Shown here one piece after another: positions 42,516 to 50,012 of a stretch of 64,000 nucleotides of DNA. The number at the start of each line of letters is the position of its first letter. Position 1 is the stretch's first letter. The position numbers were made by a program, and so were the translations under genes. Source of the DNA: Planctomycetales bacterium ZRK34 (GTDB taxonomy: Bacteria > Planctomycetota > Phycisphaerae > Phycisphaerales > Zrk34); NCBI GenBank assembly GCA_014873095.1, contig CP050848.1, positions 5,143,850-5,207,849 of the forward strand, read 5' to 3'. The notes under the pieces are model-generated. The model saw only the letters and a list, made by a program, of their open reading frames with translations, was not told the DNA's origin and searched no databases.

Positions 42516-43619
42516 ATGCCGATGGGTTTGCCCGATCAGAAAGTACACGTCTTTGTTTCCGGGTGTTATGACATTCTGCATGCCGGTCACGTGGAGTTTT
42601 TTTCGCAGGCGCGCAGCCTGGGCGATTTTCTGACGGTCTGCTTCGCTTCGCGGCAGGTGCTCTGGGATCACAAGCAACGGGAAAGCTCGCTGCCGGATGA
42701 ACACAAAAAGGCCCTGCTCGAATCGATGCGCATGGTCGACCAGGTTGTCATCGGCACCGGCACGGAACTGGGTCTGGACTTCAAGGGCGAGTTTCTCCGC
42801 CTGCGACCGGACATCCTTGCCGTCACCACGGACGACCAATACGGCCCGGTCAAGCGACAGCTCTGCGAGCAGGTCGGCGCACGCTATCACATCCTGGAGA
42901 AGACACCGCCGAAGTTCGAGCCGATTTCGACCTCGCAGATTGTCCGCTATATCCAGGCGCCGAAGACAGCCCCCTTGCGCGTCGATTTCGGCGGCGGCTG
43001 GCTGGATGTGCCGCGCTTCGCCCGGCCGGACGGGTACATCGTCAACTGCGCGATCAGCCCGCTGGTGTCGCTACGGCAGTGGTCTTACGAACGACAATCC
43101 GGACTCGGCGGCAGCGGGGCCTGGGCGCTGTTGAACGGTCACCATGGTGTCGACAGCGAACTCGAACTCGGCGTCGGCTGGCAGGATCCGGCGGTGGTTC
43201 ACGAGACGGGGCTATGCGTCTGGCGAAGTGGCCCCCGACCGACGCTCGATTTCAAACGGCATGGTGATCTGCTGCGGGGCCGCATGGCGCTGCTGTGGAC
43301 AGGCAAACCCCATGACACGCCGAGCCTGGCCGATCAGAGTCGCAATCTCGATCTCGTTCAACAGGCCGGCGCCATGGCGCGACAGGCGGTATTGGACGCG
43401 GACGTGGAGCAACTCGGCAAGGCAATCGACGTGTCGTATCAGATGCAGCTCGACGAAGGCATGGACAAACTGCCCGATGTCGATGGCATGATCGGTCGTA
43501 AATACTGCGGCAGCGGCTGGGGTGGATATGCGGTGTATCTGTTCGATAGCGAGTCAGCCCGGGATCAATTCGTCGCCGGATGCGATCAGGCTCGCGCGAT
43601 CGAGCCCTACACGCGATAA
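42516..43619 (+). CDS. Fusion: HxGH cytidylyltransferase-like domain + compact GHMP kinase domain
   Basis: 367 residues. Domain 1 (~8-145): 'VFVSGCYDILHAGHVEFFSQ' with the HAGH nucleotide site (22-25) and 'ISTSQIVRYI' (137-146), as in TagD and HldE C-terminal nucleotidyltransferases. Domain 2 (~150-367): GHMP motif 1 'APLRVDFGGGWLDVPRF' (152-168), motif 2 'GLGGSGAWALLNG' (196-208) and motif 3 'KYCGSGWGGYAVYLF' (~330-345). It resembles HddA/fucokinase kinases but is ~120 residues shorter, mainly between motifs 1 and 2. A sugar-1-kinase joined to a nucleotide transferase would turn a sugar straight into a nucleotide sugar. Converges with gmd. Substrate unknown. Confidence 0.8.
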   Translation: MPMGLPDQKVHVFVSGCYDILHAGHVEFFSQARSLGDFLTVCFASRQVLWDHKQRESSLPDEHKKALLESMRMVDQVVIGTGTELGLDFKGEFLRLRPDILAVTTDDQYGPVKRQLCEQVGARYHILEKTPPKFEPISTSQIVRYIQAPKTAPLRVDFGGGWLDVPRFARPDGYIVNCAISPLVSLRQWSYERQSGLGGSGAWALLNGHHGVDSELELGVGWQDPAVVHETGLCVWRSGPRPTLDFKRHGDLLRGRMALLWTGKPHDTPSLADQSRNLDLVQQAGAMARQAVLDADVEQLGKAIDVSYQMQLDEGMDKLPDVDGMIGRKYCGSGWGGYAVYLFDSESARDQFVAGCDQARAIEPYTR

Positions 43620-43626
43620 CGCATGT

Positions 43627-44679
43627 TCAATCATGCCCGGTGTAGTCGGGCATCTGATGGCCCGCGTCACGCAGTGTTTTCTCCCGCGCCGCGAGTTCCA
43701 TATCCGATTCGACCATCATCGACACCAGTTCGTCGAAGCCGACCTTGGGCGACCATCCGAGTTTCTGCTTCGCCTTGCTCGCATCGCCCAGCAGTAGATC
43801 AACCTCCGTCGGTCGCAGGTAACGCGGGTCCTGCTCGACGAAATCGTGGTAATCCAGATTGACGTGGCCGAACGCTTTTTCGAGGAACTCGCTGACGGCA
43901 TGGGTCTCGCCGGTGGCGATGACGTAGTCGTCCGGCTCATCCTGCTGAAGCATCATCCACATCATTTCGACGTAATCACCCGCAAAGCCCCAGTCACGCT
44001 TGGCGTCGAGATTGCCCAGGTACAGTTTCTTCTGCAGGCCGTGCTTGATGCGTCCGACAGCCCGCGTGATCTTGCGTGTGACGAAGGTTTCTCCGCGGCG
44101 CGGTGATTCGTGGTTGAAGAGAATTCCGCTGGAGGCGTGCAGGTTGTAGGCCTCACGGTAGTTGACCGTGATCCAGTGGCTGTACACCTTGGCCACCGCG
44201 TAGGGGCTGCGGGGATAAAACGGTGTGGTTTCGGTCTGCGGGGTTTCGACGACTTTGCCGAACATCTCCGAAGACGAGGCCTGGTAGAAACGAACCGTGT
44301 TGCCGGTATGGTCCTGGTATTCACGGATGGCTTCGAGCAGGCGGATCGTCCCCATCGCATCGATGTCGGAACTGTAGATCGGCACATCGAAGCTGACGCG
44401 CACATGCGACTGAGCCGCGAGATTGTACACCTCGGTCGGGCATGCGATGTCCAGCAGGCGGCGCAGCGAATTGGCGTCGGCCAGATCGCTGTAGTGCAGG
44501 TGCAGGCGTACGCCGGACTGATGCGGATCGCGGTAAAGATGGTCGATACGGTCGGTATTGAAACTGCTGCCGCGGCGGATCAGACCATGGACTTCATAGC
44601 CCTTGGCCAGCAGCAGTTCGGCCAGATAGCTTCCGTCTTGGCCGGTGATTCCGGTGATCAATGCGACGTGTTCAGACAT
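43627..44679 (-). CDS. gmd: GDP-mannose 4,6-dehydratase
   Basis: 350 residues, extended SDR fold. Makes GDP-4-keto-6-deoxymannose, precursor of GDP-fucose, GDP-rhamnose and others. 'ALITGITGQDGSYLAELLL' is the NADP motif; 'RRGSSFNTDRIDHL', 'NLAAQSHVRVSF', the active site 'ASSSEMFGKV' with 'YPRSPYAVAKVYSHW' (Tyr-x3-Lys), and 'FNHESPRRGETFVTRKI' are diagnostic. Usual partners (fcl/wcaG or rmd) are not in the window. Convergent with the cytidylyltransferase/GHMP gene, 7 bases apart. Confidence 0.96.
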   Translation of the reverse strand: MSEHVALITGITGQDGSYLAELLLAKGYEVHGLIRRGSSFNTDRIDHLYRDPHQSGVRLHLHYSDLADANSLRRLLDIACPTEVYNLAAQSHVRVSFDVPIYSSDIDAMGTIRLLEAIREYQDHTGNTVRFYQASSSEMFGKVVETPQTETTPFYPRSPYAVAKVYSHWITVNYREAYNLHASSGILFNHESPRRGETFVTRKITRAVGRIKHGLQKKLYLGNLDAKRDWGFAGDYVEMMWMMLQQDEPDDYVIATGETHAVSEFLEKAFGHVNLDYHDFVEQDPRYLRPTEVDLLLGDASKAKQKLGWSPKVGFDELVSMMVESDMELAAREKTLRDAGHQMPDYTGHD

Positions 44680-45016
44680 GTGTCACTTTCTCGATTAAGG
44701 ACCTGCCGGATGTTCTGGCTTCTGCGGGGGGCAGAGTATACAACGTGACGCCGCCGCGTGTCATCTGCCATAGAATTCTAACTTACAGGCATGATGGGAG
44801 TTCTGTTTTGATGAGGGACGAGGGCTATGATAGGGCGTTAAATCGACGGCAGTCACCTGCAGATCGGTGATTTTGGGCACGGGGAGTCGCAACGGCCGAT
44901 AAACCTGCAGAGGCGGATCGTCAGTTGGTTGTCGTTCTGAGTCCAAGACATTCGCCTGAAAGCACCGGTATCGGGCGTATCCTGGTTCGCGTTAGAGTTA
45001 TCGATAGGAGCATGCC
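44680..45016. other. Gene-free stretch between divergent gmd and glmS
   Basis: 337 bases with no credible ORF. It must hold both promoters. A TATGAT box at 44826-44831 could be a -10 for glmS, but no -35 stands at the right distance. I looked for a glmS ribozyme core and saw none. Confidence 0.5.
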
Positions 45017-46867
45017 ATGTGCGGCATTGTTGGATACCTTGGACCCCGGGCAGCGCAAGCGTTGTTGCTTGAGGGGCTTAAGCGACTTGAATATCGCGGA
45101 TATGACTCCGCGGGCATCGCCACGATCCAGTCCGATGGATTGCAGGTGGTTCGCTCGGCAGGTCGCATCAGCGTGCTGGAAGAGCGATTGCATGAGCAGG
45201 GCGATCTGACCGGTCACCTCGGCATCGCCCACACCCGCTGGGCCACGCACGGCTCGCCGACCGAAACCAATGCCCATCCGCACACCGATGCCGCCGGCAA
45301 GCTCGCCGTGGTGCACAACGGCATCATCGAAAATTACGCGGTCCTCAAAAAATATCTCGCTGAAAAAGGCGTGACCTGCGTCACCGAAACCGACACCGAA
45401 GTGCTCGCTAAACTGATCGGTCAGCTTTATGCGACCGGCAAGTTCGACCTGGAGGCCGCGGTGCAGGCGGCGCTGCGTGAGGTCACCGGCGCCTACGCTA
45501 TTGCGGTGGTCTGTGCCGACGAACCGGACACGCTCATCGTTGCCCGCAAGGGTTCGCCGATGATCATCGGTCTCGGCGAAAGCAGCTTTATCGCCGCTTC
45601 CGACGCCTCGGCGATCATCGCTCACACCTCGCAGGTCATCACCCTCGACGATTACCAGGTCGCCCGCCTCACACTCACCGACCATGGGCCGGAAGTCCGC
45701 ACCACGACCATCGACAACGTCCCCGTGACGCGCGAGGTTGAAGACCTCGAAATCAACCTCGAACAGATCGAGCTCGACGGCTACCCGCACTACATGCTCA
45801 AAGAGATCATGGAGCAGCCGCACTCGCTGACCAACGCCCTGCGAGGGCGCATCGACCGCCGTGAGGGGCGCGTCGTGCTCGGCGGCATCAGCGGATATGC
45901 CCGCGAACTGGTCCGCGCCAGGCGTTTCATCTACACCGGTCAGGGCACGGCGTGGCACGCCTGCCTGCTTGGTGAATACCTGCTTGAAGACCTCGCCAAG
46001 CTGCCGGCCGAGACTGAATACGCCAGCGAGTTCCGTTATCGCAACCCGATCATCGAGGACGGCACCGTGCTCGTGGCCGTCAGCCAGTCCGGCGAGACGG
46101 CCGACACTCTGGCGGCCCTGCGCGAAGCGAAAGATCGCGGCGCGCTGACGCTCGGCGTGGTCAACGCGGTCGGCTCAACGATCCCGCGCGAAACCGATAC
46201 GGGGGTCTACCTGCACGTGGGGCCTGAGATCGGTGTGGCTTCGACCAAGGCCTTTCTTGGACAGGTCACCGTGCTGACCTTGCTGGCGTTGTTCGTCGGC
46301 CGCCGCAAGTATCTCAGCGCCGACACGATCAGCCAGTACCTTGAAGAACTCGAAAAGATGCCCGAACTGATCACGCAGGTGCTCAAGCAATCGGATTACA
46401 TCCGCGACGAGGTCGCCAAGGTCATTGATCGTGAAAACTGGCTCTTCCTGGGGCGCGGTTACAACTATCCCGTCGCGCTGGAGGGCGCCCTCAAGCTCAA
46501 GGAAATCAGCTACATTCACGCCGAGGGCATGCCCGCCGCCGAGATGAAACACGGCCCGATCGCGCTGATCGATCAGGGCATGCCGGTCGTGTTCGTCGTG
46601 CCCAGCGGCAGTCAGTACGAAAAGGCGATCTCGAATGTGGAAGAAGTCCGCGCCCGCGGCGGCCGCATCATCGCCGTGGCGGATGAGGATGACACGAACA
46701 TCGAGCGCTACGCCGATACGGTCTTCCGTATTCCCGCGGTCGCTGAGCCACTGCAGCCGCTGCTGAGCGTCGTGCCGCTGCAGTTGCTGGCTTATCACGC
46801 GGCGGTCCTGCGCGGCCATGATGTCGACAAGCCGCGCAATCTCGCCAAGAGCGTGACCGTTGAATGA
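45017..46867 (+). CDS. glmS: Glutamine--fructose-6-phosphate aminotransferase
   Basis: 616 residues, full length. Makes glucosamine-6-phosphate, the entry to UDP-GlcNAc for wall, LPS and exopolysaccharide. The N-terminal glutaminase starts with catalytic Cys2 in 'MCGIVGYLGPRAAQALLLEG' and has 'HTRWATHGSPTETNAHPH'. Two SIS domains follow ('YTGQGTAWHACLLGEYLLED', 'VAVSQSGETADTLAALREAK', 'GRGYNYPVALEGALKLKEIS'), and the C-terminal signature is 'LAKSVTVE'. ATAGGAG stands just before the start. Confidence 0.97.
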   Translation: MCGIVGYLGPRAAQALLLEGLKRLEYRGYDSAGIATIQSDGLQVVRSAGRISVLEERLHEQGDLTGHLGIAHTRWATHGSPTETNAHPHTDAAGKLAVVHNGIIENYAVLKKYLAEKGVTCVTETDTEVLAKLIGQLYATGKFDLEAAVQAALREVTGAYAIAVVCADEPDTLIVARKGSPMIIGLGESSFIAASDASAIIAHTSQVITLDDYQVARLTLTDHGPEVRTTTIDNVPVTREVEDLEINLEQIELDGYPHYMLKEIMEQPHSLTNALRGRIDRREGRVVLGGISGYARELVRARRFIYTGQGTAWHACLLGEYLLEDLAKLPAETEYASEFRYRNPIIEDGTVLVAVSQSGETADTLAALREAKDRGALTLGVVNAVGSTIPRETDTGVYLHVGPEIGVASTKAFLGQVTVLTLLALFVGRRKYLSADTISQYLEELEKMPELITQVLKQSDYIRDEVAKVIDRENWLFLGRGYNYPVALEGALKLKEISYIHAEGMPAAEMKHGPIALIDQGMPVVFVVPSGSQYEKAISNVEEVRARGGRIIAVADEDDTNIERYADTVFRIPAVAEPLQPLLSVVPLQLLAYHAAVLRGHDVDKPRNLAKSVTVE

Positions 46868-46889
46868 TGTTGTCTGGCGGGACGGTATT

Positions 46890-47882
46890 TTATGAAGCGG
46901 CCCCGTGTGCCGTGTGCGGTGTGGGCTTACGGTACTGGCTCAAATCCAGCGAGTCGAAATACTCGATCGTCTTCTGCAGTCCCTCGCGAAGCGCGATGGT
47001 CGGCTCCCAGCCCAGGTGTTTTTTAGCCAGCGTAATGTCGGGCTGGCGCTGCATCGGATCATCGGCCGGCAGCGGCATGTAGACGAGCTTCGAACTGGAA
47101 TTCGTCAGTTCGATGACCTTCTGAGCAAGCTGGGCGATGGTGAATTCATCGGGGTTGCCGAGGTTGACGGGGCCGACGAATGTATCCGGGCCGTTCATCA
47201 TGCGGATGATGCCTTCGACCAGGTCGTCGACGTAGCAGAAGCTTCGGGTCTGATCGCCGTCGCCGTACAGCGTGATGTCTTCACCGCGCAGGGCCTGGAG
47301 GATGAAGTTGCTGACCACGCGTCCGTCATACGGGTGCATGCGCGGCCCGTAGGTATTGAAGATGCGAATGACACGGACATTGACCTGATTGGCTCGATGG
47401 TAGTCGAAGAAAAGCGTTTCAGCGCAACGCTTGCCTTCGTCGTAGCAGGCGCGTGGGCCGATCGGATTGACATTGCCGCGATAGTTTTCGGTCTGCGGGT
47501 GAACCGTTGGGTCGCCATAGACTTCACTGGTCGAGGCCTGCAGCACTTTGCCACGCGTCCGCTTGGCGCAACCCAGCACATTGATCGCGCCCATGACGGA
47601 TGTTTTGATCGTTTTGATCGGATTGAACTGGTAGTGGACCGGCGAAGCGGGGCAGGCCATGTTGTAGATCTCGTCGACCTCGAGCCAGATCGGGTGCGTG
47701 ATGTCATGGCGGATCAGCTCGAAGTTCGGTCGACTCAGCAGATGGGCGATGTTGCTTTTCTGGCTGGTGAAGAAATTGTCCAGGCAGATGACATCGTGAT
47801 TTTCGCTGAGAAGTCTTTCGCAGAGGTGCGAGCCGATAAAGCCCGCGCCTCCGGTAACCAGAATGCGTTTGAGTGTTGGCAT
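46890..47882 (-). CDS. UDP-glucuronate decarboxylase (UDP-xylose synthase)
   Basis: 330 residues, extended SDR. Converts UDP-glucuronate to UDP-xylose. 'ILVTGGAGFIGSHLCERLLS' binds NAD; 'DNFFTSQKSNIAHLL', 'EIYNMACPASPVHYQFNPIK', 'STSEVYGDPTVHPQTE', 'ACYDEGKRCAETLFFDY' (Tyr-x3-Lys) and 'TYGPRMHPYDGRVVSNFILQ' identify the UXS group. Its substrate can be made by the UDP-glucose dehydrogenase at 59311-60687. Convergent with glmS. Confidence 0.95.
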   Translation of the reverse strand: MPTLKRILVTGGAGFIGSHLCERLLSENHDVICLDNFFTSQKSNIAHLLSRPNFELIRHDITHPIWLEVDEIYNMACPASPVHYQFNPIKTIKTSVMGAINVLGCAKRTRGKVLQASTSEVYGDPTVHPQTENYRGNVNPIGPRACYDEGKRCAETLFFDYHRANQVNVRVIRIFNTYGPRMHPYDGRVVSNFILQALRGEDITLYGDGDQTRSFCYVDDLVEGIIRMMNGPDTFVGPVNLGNPDEFTIAQLAQKVIELTNSSSKLVYMPLPADDPMQRQPDITLAKKHLGWEPTIALREGLQKTIEYFDSLDLSQYRKPTPHTAHGAAS

Positions 47883-47927
47883 GGCAGGTAGGTTCTAATG
47901 GGGGTTATTGAGCAATAGGAAGTGTCA

Positions 47928-49892
47928 TTAGCGGCGACGTCGCAGACGGCTGCGCCCCAGTGTCGCTGCTCCGAAAAGCATCGCAATCGATGCGGTCGGC
48001 TCGGGGGTCGAGCTGATCAGGAGTCCTGTTGAAAACGTTGATTGACTTTCGACGAGAGTCGATAGGGAGTTGGCATCAGAATAACCGAAGGCCGGGTCCA
48101 GTTCTGAGAGATCGGATGATCCATAATGCGATGATAGGATAGTCAGATCGGCAATGTCGACAAGGCCGTCGCCGTTGAAATCGCCTTCGCCCCAGCCGCC
48201 GGAGCCTCCGTAATTTTGTGACAGACGGGTCAGGTCGGCGATGTCGACGAAGCCGTCAAGGTTGGCGTCGCCCAGCGGCGTGCGGACGAGCTGATTAATC
48301 ATGACGTTCAGGTCGTCGCGATCGACCGAGCCATCGACGTTCAGATCGAATTGCAGATCGCCTGTGCCGATCGCCGCGGCCAGGAGATTGATGTCGTTCA
48401 CGTCGATGTCTGCGTCGTGATCCCAGTCGCCGTGATCCGCCACCAGTCGCCAGCCCAAGGCGTAGTCCCAGTCAAAGTTACCACCGGAGGTATCGGCGGT
48501 AACGCGCAACTCGTAGGTGTGGCCGTTGAGCAGAGCGGTACGCAGGTTTTCGGTGTTGTCAATAGTGGATGCGGAAATGGCTACCGGCGTGGACGTGTCG
48601 GTCTGATCGTAGAGCGTCAGGTCAAGATTGTAGAGGGTCGTGTCCCCATCGAAAAAAGGGCCGGAGCCACCGTTGACGTCAAGGTTCCATGCGAGCGAAC
48701 TGGTCAGGAGATTGGCCCCGGGGCGGGCGGTGAAGGTGTAGCTGGCGACGGTGTTGGAGGAATTGTCGCCGCCGAAGTGTTCATCGTAGTCGTAGCCGTA
48801 GGTTCCCGCGGCGCCGGATCCTCCGTCCTGGACGCTGTCGGTCTGACCGGCGGCGATCATCTGGTAGCTGTGGAAGATATTGACCTGCCCTGCGCCGTAT
48901 CGGCGGTCGAGTCCGTTGGATTTTTGATTCGAAGTCGAGTCACGGTAGTCAGAGATTTCGGTGGTCGAGGCTGTGGTGGCCTGGTTGTAGGTGCGACGTT
49001 CGGCGCCGGCCATCAGCATCGCCTTGATGGCTTCGGAGGTTTCCGCCTGGTAGATCGTCAAACCGGCACGGTTGACGGTCACGCTGGTGCGATCCAATGA
49101 CAGCGAAGGGTTCTCATGGGCAAACTGCACCAGAGCGACGGCCACGCTGGAGACCATCGGTGTGGCGCTGCTGGTCGTGGTGGCCGGCGCGACGATGTCC
49201 GGCTTGGCGCGATCGGCGACATATGTTGAGTCCAGCGCCCCGGTGCCGTAGCTGCTGTTGCCATCGGTTCGTCCGACGACGATGGCGTTGAATGATCCGC
49301 TGTTCAGGTCCGGCGCTGCGGTGGTATTACTGTTGTTCTCGCCGACCACCTGAATGAAATCGTCAGTCAACACGACCCAGTCCAGGCGGCGTAGTGACGG
49401 CAGCAGCGAAGTGTCCGGTGAAGGCGACGTCACAACCCAACTGTGATTCGCCAAGCGGGCATCCGAGACCAGGGGTTTGAGCGAAGAACCGAACGCCCTG
49501 AGAAAATCCGACGACAGCCAGCCGTCCGCATTGTAAGAATCGATCTCGGTCACGCCCGACGCCAGCGATCCGTTGTTGCTGTAAAATAAGAAAGCGGTTG
49601 AAAAAGCGTGTGAAGAAACATCCGTCGTACCGCTTTTCAAGGAGATTGTTTTGCCGGCAAATGGAGAAGTCGTAGTACCCTGAAGAAACGGCGCGTAATT
49701 GCCCTCACCATCAACCGCCTCAGCCTGGGCGACCTTGATGCCTGTACCATCAGGCGCTGAGTCACCCAGTTGAGCGATCAGATCGTCATAGCCGATCAGT
49801 TCCTGATAGGTGGCCATGGCGCGCGGTGACCACCCGGCGAGAACTAGCCCGACCACCACAACAAAGATAATCTCTCTCTTCAGCGGGCCCAT
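47928..49892 (-). CDS. Subtilase-like protein with dockerin repeats and PEP-CTERM
   Basis: 654 residues with a signal peptide (to 'PRAMA'). Residues ~45-350 follow the S8 subtilisin layout: 'GTGIKVAQAEA' with Glu58 where Asp is usual, His95 in 'SSHAFSTA', oxyanion Asn149 in 'LANHSW' and Ser241 in 'ATTTSSATPMVSS'. A beta-sandwich domain follows (~365-490). Then come dockerin-type calcium repeats: 'DHDADIDVNDINLLAAAI', 'GDANLDGFVDIADLTRLSQ' and 'GDFNGDGLVDIADLTILSSH'. The C-terminus 'TPEPTASIAMLFGAATL' is the PEP-CTERM signal. Exported and probably surface-anchored. The Asp-to-Glu change leaves activity open. Confidence 0.82.
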   Translation of the reverse strand: MGPLKREIIFVVVVGLVLAGWSPRAMATYQELIGYDDLIAQLGDSAPDGTGIKVAQAEAVDGEGNYAPFLQGTTTSPFAGKTISLKSGTTDVSSHAFSTAFLFYSNNGSLASGVTEIDSYNADGWLSSDFLRAFGSSLKPLVSDARLANHSWVVTSPSPDTSLLPSLRRLDWVVLTDDFIQVVGENNSNTTAAPDLNSGSFNAIVVGRTDGNSSYGTGALDSTYVADRAKPDIVAPATTTSSATPMVSSVAVALVQFAHENPSLSLDRTSVTVNRAGLTIYQAETSEAIKAMLMAGAERRTYNQATTASTTEISDYRDSTSNQKSNGLDRRYGAGQVNIFHSYQMIAAGQTDSVQDGGSGAAGTYGYDYDEHFGGDNSSNTVASYTFTARPGANLLTSSLAWNLDVNGGSGPFFDGDTTLYNLDLTLYDQTDTSTPVAISASTIDNTENLRTALLNGHTYELRVTADTSGGNFDWDYALGWRLVADHGDWDHDADIDVNDINLLAAAIGTGDLQFDLNVDGSVDRDDLNVMINQLVRTPLGDANLDGFVDIADLTRLSQNYGGSGGWGEGDFNGDGLVDIADLTILSSHYGSSDLSELDPAFGYSDANSLSTLVESQSTFSTGLLISSTPEPTASIAMLFGAATLGRSRLRRRR

Positions 49893-50012
49893 GCCACATC
49901 CTCCGCAAATGGAGAGACCCGATGCCGGCTGGCTGGACCGATCTCTCCTGCAAAGTCAGCTATTATCTTCATTCAGGACGCGGAATGCAATGAATAATTT
50001 GTAAATTCCACG

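Noticed and set aside
44680..45016. glmS ribozyme or riboswitch upstream of glmS
   Set aside because: No conserved ribozyme core could be found by eye, and the class is known mainly from Gram-positive bacteria.
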